From: Thermoactinomyces sp. DSM 45892
Lineage (GTDB): Bacteria; Bacillota; Bacilli; Thermoactinomycetales; Thermoactinomycetaceae
DNA: 64,000 nucleotides
Assembly: GCF_900107305.1 (NCBI RefSeq)
Contig: NZ_FNPL01000004.1
Location: 124,001-188,000 of the forward strand
Direction: 5' to 3'
Positions 28,501-36,926 of this stretch are shown here, piece after piece. The position numbers and the translations under genes were made by a program. The notes under the pieces were generated by a model. That model was not told where the DNA came from. It ran no database searches and saw only the letters and a list, made by a program, of their open reading frames with translations. Numbering within the stretch: the stretch's first letter is position 1; every line of letters starts with the position of its first letter.

Positions 28501-31500
28501 CTATCTCCATTTTTCTTGTAGGTGTTCCACCCATTTTTCTGGTGTCCATTCTTCAGAGAATGGAGTAGCACCTTTAATACGAGTAAAGCTCTTCTTCGCA
28601 AAGTATCCTTCCCCTGCCCGTAATTGTTTTGGTAAATGAGGGGATCGTGTTTCGGAGTACGGGATCTTCAATAAACTAAGATCATTGGAGTCTAGGGTGG
28701 AGAAGATAAAGCCCGTTTCAACCCCTTTAATCTCTGATAGCCAGTCGTTGCTACTATAAGGGAAGTTCGAAGGACCGCCTGCGATAGCGGTATAGAAATT
28801 CTTTCTTCTCCCTTCCGTCATGATTTTATTCAGACGGCTTTGTAGAGCATAATCATCAAACTGTTTACTGAAGTGATCAGCATCGTCAATCACTAAGAAA
28901 ATAGCTGGATGATCTGATGCGTTGGATACTTCTCTACTGTCTAATCTTTCTTCCAGTATATCTAAAAGCGACGGTAATTCGCTTTGATTCGAGATATATT
29001 TCTTCATATGAGGAATGTCTTGGATGATAGATAGTCCTCGGGTACTACTGCGGAAATCCATCGTATACACTTCGAAATCCTTTGGTGAAGTGTAGATTGC
29101 AAGAGATAGAATCCATGTTTGTAAGAAGGATGTTTTTCCTCCTTCTGATGGACTTGCTACTAGGAAGTAAGGGCCATCGCTTAGATTTACAGAGTAAGGT
29201 GCTAGATCGTCCATCGTGATCGCAACAGGAGCAGTGAGCATGCTAGGCATTTTGGTTTGCTTAGCAAGTAACTGATCTAAGGCAATTGCTGATGGTAGTG
29301 TTTCAATCGGTGCTGGACGTACACCGGTCCACGATTGGTTAAGCTTTTGCATGCTATCACGCAGATTCTGTGCTCGTTCCATTTCATCTTCACCTTGCAT
29401 AGGTAAAGCGGTTTGAAACTCTAAAGGGGGAATGTTTCCTTTCACAAAGCCTCGTCCCTCTGGGAGATTGATCGGAGGTTTGGGCAGTCTTCCGACGGCA
29501 GTGTAATAGTCCGAAGGATCCGCTAGTTCAAAGGAAACACCTAGTGCGAAATTGCTTCGAATCCGATCATACATGTCGGTAAGCTGGTTAGTGGCTACAA
29601 TGAAGTGGATACCAAAGCCACCACCTGTACGAAGAAGTTGTTCGAAATCATCATGTTCATCTTCAAAGCTCTTCTTCAATGTGAGGTAGCCATCTAAGAC
29701 GACCACAATGGCGGGTACAGGCTCCGGTGTTGATTGCCGATATGCGGTAAATGTCTTAATCCCTGAAGTAGACATCTGTTCCCGTCGGTGCATCATTTCT
29801 TGTTGGAGGAAGCGGAAGAGTCGCTTGATTCGATCCGTCTCCTCTTCTCGAATAACCGCTCCGACATGAGGTAGATGTGTAAAGTCGCGGAACATGTCAC
29901 CGAAATCCAAGACATACATGTGCACATCTTCAGGAGTGTGGATTTGAGCCAATGAGTAGAGCATCGTTTGTATAAAGGTGGTCTTCCCTGTTCCGGGCAT
30001 GCCGTAGACTGAGAGGTGGCCTTCATGTAGTGGGATCTGTAAGATAGCTTGTTCTTGATGAGCGGGGTTATCATAGAAACCAACTACCGGCTCTAACCAA
30101 TCAGATTGGGAAGTGGATAACTGTTCTAAGAAAATCTCCTTTGGTAAAGGTGGAAGCCATGGACCATCGAGGGTAGCGATGCCATTTGCAGTTGCTTGTT
30201 CAGCGAGATAATCTACGATGACTTGTAATTGTTTCACTTCCTGTACCTCTTCTGTCTCCACTAAATCATGTGTCACAGGAATTCTCCTACCACCAAGTGA
30301 AACTCGATTGACAGATACCGTAGTCATTTGTGTTGCATCTGGTCGATAGGGAGCACCACTCCAAGCGAACTGAACGAGTTCCAATAACTCGTTGCTTCCT
30401 ACCTGTAAATATCCTCGTCCAGGTGTGGTAATCCATGCTGCATTTGGAATCTTTAGCATGTCACGACTATCTGCTTCTTCTTGAACACGAAGGCAAATTC
30501 GGAAACGAGAATTACTCCAGATTTTATCGTCCACGACACCACTCGGCTTCTGTGTGGCTAAGATGAGATGAACGCCTAAGGTTCTCCCTTTGGCGGCAAT
30601 CGAGATGAGCTCACTCATAAACTCAGGCTGTTCTTTTTTTAACTCGGCAAACTCATCTACTACAATGACTAAGTGTGGAAGAGGATTTTCTTCTCGATAA
30701 GACGATCGATAGTACTCATCGATATGTTGCACGTTGCCTGCTTCTTTAAAGATGGTTTCTCGCCGCATCAATTCCGCACGTAATGAGACTTTCGCCCGCT
30801 CGATCAAAGCACCGTCTAAGTTGGTAATCGTGCCAACCAGATGTGGTAATCCTTCAAATGTATTCGACATCCCACCGCCTTTGTAGTCGATGAGTAAGAA
30901 CACCAAGTCATGTGGATGATACCGAATCGCAAGAGAGGCGAGGAAGGATTGGATTACCTCACTTTTCCCTGATCCGGTTGTTCCCGCAATCAAACCGTGG
31001 GGGCCATGACCCATACGTTCGATTTTATCGTGGATATTTAATTCAAATTGCTTCCCAACTGAATTTACACCTACTGGAACAGGTAATTTGTTTGGAAAGC
31101 GGTTTTGTGCCCAGTGAGTGGGTGCATTGATTTGCTCTAATCTCTTGACTTGGAGAAGCTCCATCATTGTAAGTACATCTGGAATTTGTCCTGATTTACT
31201 TGTTCGTAACCGAATCGGGGCCATCGTGCGAGCGATGAACTCAGCGATTTCTACAGATAAATCATCCGTCTGAAATGAGAAATTCCATGACTCTTTTTCG
31301 CTTAGATAGTTTGTCGTTTTCAAATTTCCAGTATAACGTGAGACTTCTAAGAGCGCACGACACTGCCTCGGCAGGACTTCTTTGCTTTCAGCTAATAAAA
31401 AGACAGATGCTCCCACATTACTTGCCTCTTCTAAAAGGAGAGGAAGGATGGTTTCGTTTTCCAACAAGCTGGGATTGGAGATAACGATTACATACCAAGG

Positions 31501-32445
31501 TAACTCAGGAGTAATAATGTTCCCTTGCGTGTTACGGTTCTTCCTTCGTTGAAAGATGGTATAAAGGGAGTCAATTACGTTTCTCGCATCGGTTAAGTTT
31601 GTGGCTAGATGTCGTAGTTTCCGTGAATCATCCCATACATGAGGCAACCAACGAATCCAGTTCCACTGCTCTGCTTCTTCATCGGAATGAAAGGAGACGA
31701 GCTTCACCTCATCTGGTGAGTGATGGGTGGCTAGCTGGATTAAACTATTGCGCATCGAATTGAGAACAGACTCTCGATCCCCATATATGCCTACAACAGG
31801 AGCTTTGCTTAGTGGCAATGTTACTGGAACGTCTGCTACAGACTCATACTGTTTCGCTAGCTCAATTGCTTCTTCTACGAGTGGATCTTCTTGGAATGCA
31901 TCTTGTTCGGGTGTCTTAATCTTCATCGAAGAGGGAATGGTCCCTGTCCCTAGGCGTAGGTCTAAAAAGTCAGTGTCGTGGGGAGAACGTTGCCATAAGA
32001 ACGTCTTATCGGCTTGGATTTTAGACATACAGTGAAGGGAAGATGGGTTGATCTCTCGTAAGATTGCTTCCTCATTTCTGCGGTATTTCTCGAAGTCTTC
32101 TCGAAATCGGTGAAGACTCTCCCGATAGATTCTCTCCCTTTTCTGAAGCTCTTTTTGATGTGTCTTCTTCTGTGATTGATAGGTGAAGAAGGGAATGATG
32201 TAAGAGATTGCCATCATAGAGGAAGAGACGATTTGAAAGATCATAAAAGTTGAATTGTTAGATTGCCTCGATGAACTGATGTAGATAAAAAGACCAATGG
32301 TTACGATGGTCATGATGATTGGTGCAATAAGAGTCGCCATCGAGAAGGTAGGTTCCGTCGGTTTGCTTGGTGGATTTTGTAGGTCAACTACTGCTTCTGG
32401 AAGTTCCTTGCGGATCCTCGGTGAGCGGGAGAAGAGGATGTTCAC
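28501..32445 (-). CDS. essC: EssC/EccC-type FtsK-SpoIIIE ATPase of a type VII-like secretion system
   Basis: A 1314-residue membrane ATPase that should power export. Two transmembrane segments lie at ~37-56 and ~65-88. Three FtsK/SpoIIIE-type ATPase domains follow, with P-loops GTTGSGKS (~485), GMPGTGKT (~815) and SPSEGGKTS (~1097). Domain 1 keeps Walker B (HLVIVVDEFAEL), and domains 2 and 3 have VVVLDGY and FLVIDDAD. The N-terminal FHA domains of typical Firmicutes EssC/YukBA are missing. It overlaps the upstream gene by 4 bp (ATGA). No YukC/EssB, EsaA or EssA homologue is visible nearby, so the system is not a standard T7SSb. Confidence 0.9.
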   Translation of the reverse strand: MNILFSRSPRIRKELPEAVVDLQNPPSKPTEPTFSMATLIAPIIMTIVTIGLFIYISSSRQSNNSTFMIFQIVSSSMMAISYIIPFFTYQSQKKTHQKELQKRERIYRESLHRFREDFEKYRRNEEAILREINPSSLHCMSKIQADKTFLWQRSPHDTDFLDLRLGTGTIPSSMKIKTPEQDAFQEDPLVEEAIELAKQYESVADVPVTLPLSKAPVVGIYGDRESVLNSMRNSLIQLATHHSPDEVKLVSFHSDEEAEQWNWIRWLPHVWDDSRKLRHLATNLTDARNVIDSLYTIFQRRKNRNTQGNIITPELPWYVIVISNPSLLENETILPLLLEEASNVGASVFLLAESKEVLPRQCRALLEVSRYTGNLKTTNYLSEKESWNFSFQTDDLSVEIAEFIARTMAPIRLRTSKSGQIPDVLTMMELLQVKRLEQINAPTHWAQNRFPNKLPVPVGVNSVGKQFELNIHDKIERMGHGPHGLIAGTTGSGKSEVIQSFLASLAIRYHPHDLVFLLIDYKGGGMSNTFEGLPHLVGTITNLDGALIERAKVSLRAELMRRETIFKEAGNVQHIDEYYRSSYREENPLPHLVIVVDEFAELKKEQPEFMSELISIAAKGRTLGVHLILATQKPSGVVDDKIWSNSRFRICLRVQEEADSRDMLKIPNAAWITTPGRGYLQVGSNELLELVQFAWSGAPYRPDATQMTTVSVNRVSLGGRRIPVTHDLVETEEVQEVKQLQVIVDYLAEQATANGIATLDGPWLPPLPKEIFLEQLSTSQSDWLEPVVGFYDNPAHQEQAILQIPLHEGHLSVYGMPGTGKTTFIQTMLYSLAQIHTPEDVHMYVLDFGDMFRDFTHLPHVGAVIREEETDRIKRLFRFLQQEMMHRREQMSTSGIKTFTAYRQSTPEPVPAIVVVLDGYLTLKKSFEDEHDDFEQLLRTGGGFGIHFIVATNQLTDMYDRIRSNFALGVSFELADPSDYYTAVGRLPKPPINLPEGRGFVKGNIPPLEFQTALPMQGEDEMERAQNLRDSMQKLNQSWTGVRPAPIETLPSAIALDQLLAKQTKMPSMLTAPVAITMDDLAPYSVNLSDGPYFLVASPSEGGKTSFLQTWILSLAIYTSPKDFEVYTMDFRSSTRGLSIIQDIPHMKKYISNQSELPSLLDILEERLDSREVSNASDHPAIFLVIDDADHFSKQFDDYALQSRLNKIMTEGRRKNFYTAIAGGPSNFPYSSNDWLSEIKGVETGFIFSTLDSNDLSLLKIPYSETRSPHLPKQLRAGEGYFAKKSFTRIKGATPFSEEWTPEKWVEHLQEKWR

Positions 32446-34094
32446 AGCTCTCCACCCCCTCGAATCACTTCGTTCTTATACCATTCTTCAAATAATTGTT
32501 TCACCTTCTCAGGAGGTAGGTGTCCCAGTCGTACTAGCATGTCTCGATACTCTATTTTTTGTTGCTTGGAAACCACACGCAGATAAGCTCCATCCATAAT
32601 GGAACACTCATGAAAGTAATGCCCCTCATCCATCTCAACCCAGTTTCCAGTAGGTGCTTTTATCTCGAGGACACAGGGTTCATCTGGTGCGATATGCCCA
32701 TCCATCATGGGTTGGAGAAGACGAATTACTTCATAGATCGGTAGGTTAGCAGGAAGTTCGATATCAAGCCCAGGTTGACCGACTTCCATCTCCATTGTTA
32801 CAAGGATTGTGGACTCGTCTTCTGAACGCTCAGATGGACTCCAAGGAATCTCTAAGGAACTAGCTAACTCATCTAAAGAGAGGAATGGTTTTGGACCAGA
32901 TGTGTTCATGACAGTCTCCGCTATCATCGCAGGGTCCCAGCGCTGGGCATAGTCCCCCATGAATCCCTGAGAACCTGGAAGCGATTCGTAAAATGAGAAG
33001 AACTGCTCCCCCACAGGAGTAGTTAATTCCAAACCCTTCTCCTTAATAAATTGAGTGAGTACTTGTGTGTTCTGGTCTAACTCTTCCTTCGTGGAGGCAT
33101 AGAGGCCGAAGCAGAACGTACAATCAAACAATGGAAACGGGCCTTTTTGCATTTCGGAAACGGATTTCCAAACGACAAGAGGGCCATTTTGTCCCGATGC
33201 TATGAGACCTTCCTTCCCATTGGTTAGGAACTGCATTGCTACTTCAGGTGGGATTATTCTTCCGCGAATAGACAAGTCTACTGGGATCGGGAGCCACTGG
33301 AAGAGGCTTCGATAGTCGGCAACGGAAAACCCTTCAGATAAATAGGTGAGATAGAGAAAGCGTACATAACCTTCTCTGACAGCTCCGTTGTGAAAGCGAC
33401 GAACTGTCATCTCTTGTGCATGAACCTCATACTCCGATTGAACGAGAAGTTGAATATCTCGTTGGTTTGGACAAATGACGACTTGTCCATCTTTTTTTCT
33501 TTTCTCTTGCTTTGGTTTCCATACAGGATTTAGTTCGGGTAGTCCGATTCCTCGATCATGACAGTGCTTTACCATATATTGCAGGTGATACACACTTGCC
33601 TTCTTCACGGAGAATGACTCTAGATGTTGCTGATACATCTCTTGTTCTCGTTGGAAATACCAAGTAAATTCCTCATCTAAAATATCGTAGGCTCTAAGTC
33701 CCGAAGTACTTTCTAGATAGCGACGAAAATGCTTCCACTTACTTCGTTTCTTCTTCACAGTCTCTACGGGGTGTGACTCTAAGGCAAATCCGAGATAAAT
33801 TTGTTTTTCAGTCGATGATATATTTTTATCTTTAATAATTTGATTTACTTTATGTAGAAAAGCAGGATCATCGGGCTTCATAGCAAAGTTAGGCATCTCT
33901 TCGATCGTTTCCATCTGAGGGAGAATGAGAACATGAAAATCATTATGAAGTAACTGACCCCACTCACTGGCGGTCACCTGTGTGTTAAAGCCCATCCGAG
34001 GTAGCTGATAGTAGGCATATACTTTTCCGTCTATGGTAAATACAAGATTTTCTTCTATATGAATAATAGGAAATGCTAATTGTGTGGCTTTCAA
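32442..34094 (-). CDS. VirB4-N-like protein fused to a YukD ubiquitin-like domain, 550 aa
   Basis: The first ~400 residues resemble the N-terminal, non-ATPase half of TcpF/ConE/VirB4 conjugation proteins: FPIIHIEENLVFTIDGKVYAYYQ begins this region (~7), and YVRFLYLTYLSEGFS and PIPVDLSIRGRI recall the later core. There is no Walker A, so the ATPase half is absent. Residues ~435-520 look like a YukD/EsaB ubiquitin-like fold (STILVTMEMEV, DIELPANLPIYEVIRLL, IMDGAYLRVV). The start is TTG 34094 behind GAGGAG, overlapping the previous stop as TTGA. An earlier ATG would add 27 residues without a ribosome binding site. The assignment of both halves is by eye. Confidence 0.6.
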   Translation of the reverse strand: MKATQLAFPIIHIEENLVFTIDGKVYAYYQLPRMGFNTQVTASEWGQLLHNDFHVLILPQMETIEEMPNFAMKPDDPAFLHKVNQIIKDKNISSTEKQIYLGFALESHPVETVKKKRSKWKHFRRYLESTSGLRAYDILDEEFTWYFQREQEMYQQHLESFSVKKASVYHLQYMVKHCHDRGIGLPELNPVWKPKQEKRKKDGQVVICPNQRDIQLLVQSEYEVHAQEMTVRRFHNGAVREGYVRFLYLTYLSEGFSVADYRSLFQWLPIPVDLSIRGRIIPPEVAMQFLTNGKEGLIASGQNGPLVVWKSVSEMQKGPFPLFDCTFCFGLYASTKEELDQNTQVLTQFIKEKGLELTTPVGEQFFSFYESLPGSQGFMGDYAQRWDPAMIAETVMNTSGPKPFLSLDELASSLEIPWSPSERSEDESTILVTMEMEVGQPGLDIELPANLPIYEVIRLLQPMMDGHIAPDEPCVLEIKAPTGNWVEMDEGHYFHECSIMDGAYLRVVSKQQKIEYRDMLVRLGHLPPEKVKQLFEEWYKNEVIRGGGEL

Positions 34095-34528
34095 CGGACT
34101 TTCTCCTCTCTTAGTAACGCTCTCGAGAAATACGATGAGCCAGAGGGAACCTTCTGAACTCGTGATTGAATGCAAATGGTATATCCTTTACCAAATGAAA
34201 AGGTGGTTGGCTGTGAAACGGGCTGATCCATAGTAGAATGCCGCGAATGATGGCCTGAAAGGATCTTTTTCTGTGGCTTTTTTTTCTTATGAGAGAGCCA
34301 GTAAGCTCCTATGAGAGGTAGCGCGACGAGATTGACTACTACTCCTAATGGAATATATTTCTCAACTAGCCAAAAAGGAGTATATGGAATAAAGCTAGAC
34401 AAGAAAATCCCGCATTCCAACATCAGTAGAATGCGTGGCATTTGTTTGGAAATGCCTTTCTCCAAGCGAAAAGGACCTAACCGATACCAGAGCTTTTCAC
34501 GATGTACGAGATAGTTGTAATGATTCAA
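34091..34528 (-). CDS. TcpE-like small membrane protein, 145 aa
   Basis: Starts at TTG 34528. The N-terminal NYLVHREKLWYRLGPFRLEKGI is followed by two hydrophobic segments (~34-50 and ~58-77) and a basic tail. This is the layout of TcpE family proteins of Gram-positive conjugation systems (YxYlvxxEkx... near the N-terminus, two TM). It sits between a TcpC-like and a VirB4-like gene, the order seen in Tn916/pCW3-type transfer regions. The match rests on layout and context more than on a strong motif. Confidence 0.5.
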   Translation of the reverse strand: MNHYNYLVHREKLWYRLGPFRLEKGISKQMPRILLMLECGIFLSSFIPYTPFWLVEKYIPLGVVVNLVALPLIGAYWLSHKKKKPQKKILSGHHSRHSTMDQPVSQPTTFSFGKGYTICIQSRVQKVPSGSSYFSRALLREEKVR

Positions 34529-34545
34529 ATCAATTCATCCTCACT

Positions 34546-35439
34546 TTACTGACTATGGATCAAAGACAGTATCCGCCATTGACCATCATCTTTGGTCATC
34601 TTGATAATGTACGGGTATAAAACCTCTGAACCTGTTGCTTTATCTTGGAAACGTACCTTGCATGAAACTTCATATTCAGATCGGTTATCCCACACTTTTA
34701 CATCTTCGAGCTTGCCAAAGCTTAGCACGTTTCCGAGCCCTCGTAGTTGTAAGTCTCCTTTTGTGAGATGAGACAAGCTTTTTTCCGGACTTGTGGATGC
34801 ATATTCTTTAAAGAAGTTATTTAAGAATGTCGTGTACTCATCCATTTTTTTCTCATCGATTTGGTTGCCTTTTGATTTAAAATCCCCTTTCGATGACTGA
34901 ACTGGGTTCGATTCTGCTAAATAGTAAGGAACATCTTCTACTACGAACGAATCGTTTGAGATTGCATAGATGGGGACAACTAAGCGTCGAGTTGCCATCA
35001 TTGTTTTTCCTTTTTCAGTCAGCATTAGTGTGGCAGAGACCACGATGTCTGCTTTGTTGTTCCCTTTGTCTCGAACATCCCAGACTTGCACATTGTTCGC
35101 AACCGAATCCGTCTTAATGTCGTTTAGCACTAAACCAGCTTGTTTGTCGATTCCCTTGATTAAGTAAGGCTCGAGACGTTTTTCTCGTTCATCCTTATCA
35201 GAGGAGTACCAACGAAAGTACTCATTTGCAAACTGTGTAGCTGTGGTTCGTGCAGGCATGGAAACAGCTGGGTTTTTACTAAAAGCTTGAGCTGGCTCTT
35301 CATCATTTAACCAAGAAGTTATGTAGACAGAACCAACTACAACATTCATCAGCAAAAGAGCCCATAGAAATAGGCGTTTTCGCTTAAAACCTTTTAATAA
35401 GGTAGGTTTGGGACGATCATAATAATTTCTCAAATGCAA
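34546..35439 (-). CDS. TcpC-like conjugation channel protein, 297 aa
   Basis: One transmembrane helix (~25-43, LFLWALLLMNVVVGSVYIT) after a basic start, then a large extracytoplasmic part. It contains two NTF2-like halves (~66-165 with TTATQFANEYFRWYS; ~195-297 with EYTTFLNNFFKEYAS and WRILSLIHS), the arrangement of TcpC (Orf13 of Tn916). In conjugation systems TcpC forms the wall-spanning part of the channel. First gene of the four-gene unit. The TTG at 35439 or the one two codons later follows GGAGAAGGAAG. Confidence 0.65.
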   Translation of the reverse strand: MHLRNYYDRPKPTLLKGFKRKRLFLWALLLMNVVVGSVYITSWLNDEEPAQAFSKNPAVSMPARTTATQFANEYFRWYSSDKDEREKRLEPYLIKGIDKQAGLVLNDIKTDSVANNVQVWDVRDKGNNKADIVVSATLMLTEKGKTMMATRRLVVPIYAISNDSFVVEDVPYYLAESNPVQSSKGDFKSKGNQIDEKKMDEYTTFLNNFFKEYASTSPEKSLSHLTKGDLQLRGLGNVLSFGKLEDVKVWDNRSEYEVSCKVRFQDKATGSEVLYPYIIKMTKDDGQWRILSLIHSQ

Positions 35440-35649
35440 TCTTCCTTCTCCATCAAAATGAAAAGCAATTTTTGTGTACTTTTTTAAAATAATAAAGTCT
35501 TCTATTCATAATATATAAGAAAAAAATTTGTATCAATAGAAAGATAAGAAGTTCTTAAGATTGTACGCATTTCTTGATTTGAAAGATAAATCCGTGGAAA
35601 TAATAGAAAACAGAGTAGCATAAAGATATAGAACAATGGGGGTGGGAGA

Positions 35650-35730
35650 GTGAAAGGATTAACAGCGATCAAGACCTTTGTGGAAGTGATTTTTAGTGTG
35701 TGGATTGGAAATGAGAGAGGCGGCATCTAG
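35650..35730 (+). CDS. possible 26-aa peptide or small RNA region
   Basis: A GTG start at 35650 behind GGGGGTGGGAG opens a 26-codon frame (MKGLTAIKTFVEVIFSVWIG...). A strong terminator follows at 35753, which shows that a short transcript ends here. It could be a small hydrophobic peptide or a non-coding RNA. The rest of the 35440-35897 gap shows no convincing gene; a 74-codon minus-strand frame there lacks a ribosome binding site. Confidence 0.3.
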   Translation: MKGLTAIKTFVEVIFSVWIGNERGGI

Positions 35731-35752
35731 ATATGGGAGCAACAAAAATATG

Positions 35753-35793
35753 AGGGATGGTTCTATGTGAAGATAGAATCATCCCTTTCTTCT
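35753..35793 (+). terminator. terminator
   Basis: AGGGATGGTTCTAT (35753-35766) pairs with 35773-35786 (one G-T pair), followed by TTCTTCT. No gene longer than 26 codons precedes it on this strand. Confidence 0.7.
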
Positions 35794-35897
35794 ATGGATC
35801 CACCCAATTCCTCCTTGCGCATCTACTAAACATTTGGCAGAGTTAAAATGAACAAGAGAAACACGAAATAAACACACCAGTTAAATGGGGAATCATC

Positions 35898-36713
35898 ATG
35901 GTAGAGTTTAAGGAGATTACATCCCGAACTATTTTAACCCCTGCCAATGGTTCGCTGGATGGAAGTCGATTTACATTTACTCTAAACCCGTACGTAGGCT
36001 GTGTATTTGGCTGCAAGTATTGCTATGTGCGAGAGATGCCAGCAGCGAAGTATCGAGAGGCTGAGTGGGGGGAGTATGTTGATATTAAGACGAATGCCAC
36101 GCAATTGCTAGAAAAAGAGATTCAGAAAGCGAGAAAAAAGGGGACACCTGTATCGATCTTTATGAGTACTGCGACTGATCCCTATCAAGGGGTGGAAGCG
36201 AAAACGAGGTTAACACGCTCCCTTCTCGAAGCGATGTTGTCCCAGATGGATGAGATCGATTACTTGATGATACATACGCGGTCGCCCTTAGCCAAGAGGG
36301 ACATCGATCTTTTCCGAGAGTTTCAGCAGAAAATCATCGTGAGTATGACGATTGAAACCGATCTAGAGAAGGTTCGAAAGGTATTTACGCCGAGTGCTCC
36401 GCCTATTCCTGCAAGGCTAGCGACACTGCGAGAGATTACGGAAGCTGGAGTCCCAACGAGAGCTTCGATTTCGCCCATGCTCCCCTTAAGTAAACATATA
36501 GCGAGGACGTTACGGGGTGTTACGAGCCAAGTGGCGCTAGATGATTTTTTTATGGGAGATGGAAGTCGTGGTAGGCGGACGGAGCGCATGAATATAAAGA
36601 AGCTTTATGAACAGCTAAACTTGTTGCAGTGGTTTGAACGGGGAGCATATAAGAAAGTATTGGTTCTTTTAAAGGAAGAGTTTGGAGAGGTAGATGTATT
36701 TAATGAGGTATAA
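35898..36713 (+). CDS. SPL-family radical SAM protein
   Basis: A 271-residue radical SAM protein with GCVFGCKYCYV (Cys35, Cys39, Cys42) for the 4Fe-4S cluster, close to the N-terminus as in the spore photoproduct lyase-like family of unknown function (Rv2578c type). FMSTATDPYQGVEAK and VTRASISPMLPL-like blocks (~90-101, ~188-199) are family hallmarks. It lacks the N-terminal extension of true SplB. It stands alone with GGGGAA before ATG 35898 and a terminator after it. A DNA- or nucleotide-directed reaction is possible, but the substrate is unknown. Confidence 0.85.
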   Translation: MVEFKEITSRTILTPANGSLDGSRFTFTLNPYVGCVFGCKYCYVREMPAAKYREAEWGEYVDIKTNATQLLEKEIQKARKKGTPVSIFMSTATDPYQGVEAKTRLTRSLLEAMLSQMDEIDYLMIHTRSPLAKRDIDLFREFQQKIIVSMTIETDLEKVRKVFTPSAPPIPARLATLREITEAGVPTRASISPMLPLSKHIARTLRGVTSQVALDDFFMGDGSRGRRTERMNIKKLYEQLNLLQWFERGAYKKVLVLLKEEFGEVDVFNEV

Positions 36714-36719
36714 TGGAGG

Positions 36720-36757
36720 AGCTAATTCGAGTGATATAGGTCTATCGAATTAGCTTC
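36720..36757 (+). terminator. terminator after the SPL-family gene
   Basis: AGCTAATTCGA (36720-36730) pairs perfectly with 36745-36755, then TCTTC. It separates the SPL gene from the biosynthetic cluster. Confidence 0.6.
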
Positions 36758-36858
36758 TTCGAATCTACAACCCTTTTGTGAGTGGAATAAATATTCATAC
36801 ATATAAATATTAATTAAAATATAATAATATCTTTTATCAAAAAATACAATTTAGTCTA

Positions 36859-36887
36859 TTGTGCATATTATAATTGTTATGTATACT
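36859..36887 (+). promoter_or_regulatory. SigA promoter of the nucleotide/ATP-grasp cluster
   Basis: TTGTGC (36859-36864), 17 bp, TATACT (36882-36887), about 40 bp before the first start codon. The region is AT-rich. No operator was recognised. Confidence 0.6.
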
Positions 36888-36926
36888 TTAATTCGTCAGT
36901 AAGAAATTTTCCTGAGGGGGACAGAT

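Noticed and set aside
28501-35439. Integrative conjugative element
   Set aside because: TcpC/TcpE/VirB4-like genes are present, but no relaxase, integrase, oriT-like region or excisionase is seen, and the ATPase is of the EssC type with three domains.
35502-35726. Minus-strand 74-codon frame with a hydrophobic stretch
   Set aside because: No ribosome binding site, AT-rich composition, and a short plus-strand transcript with terminator occupies the same place.
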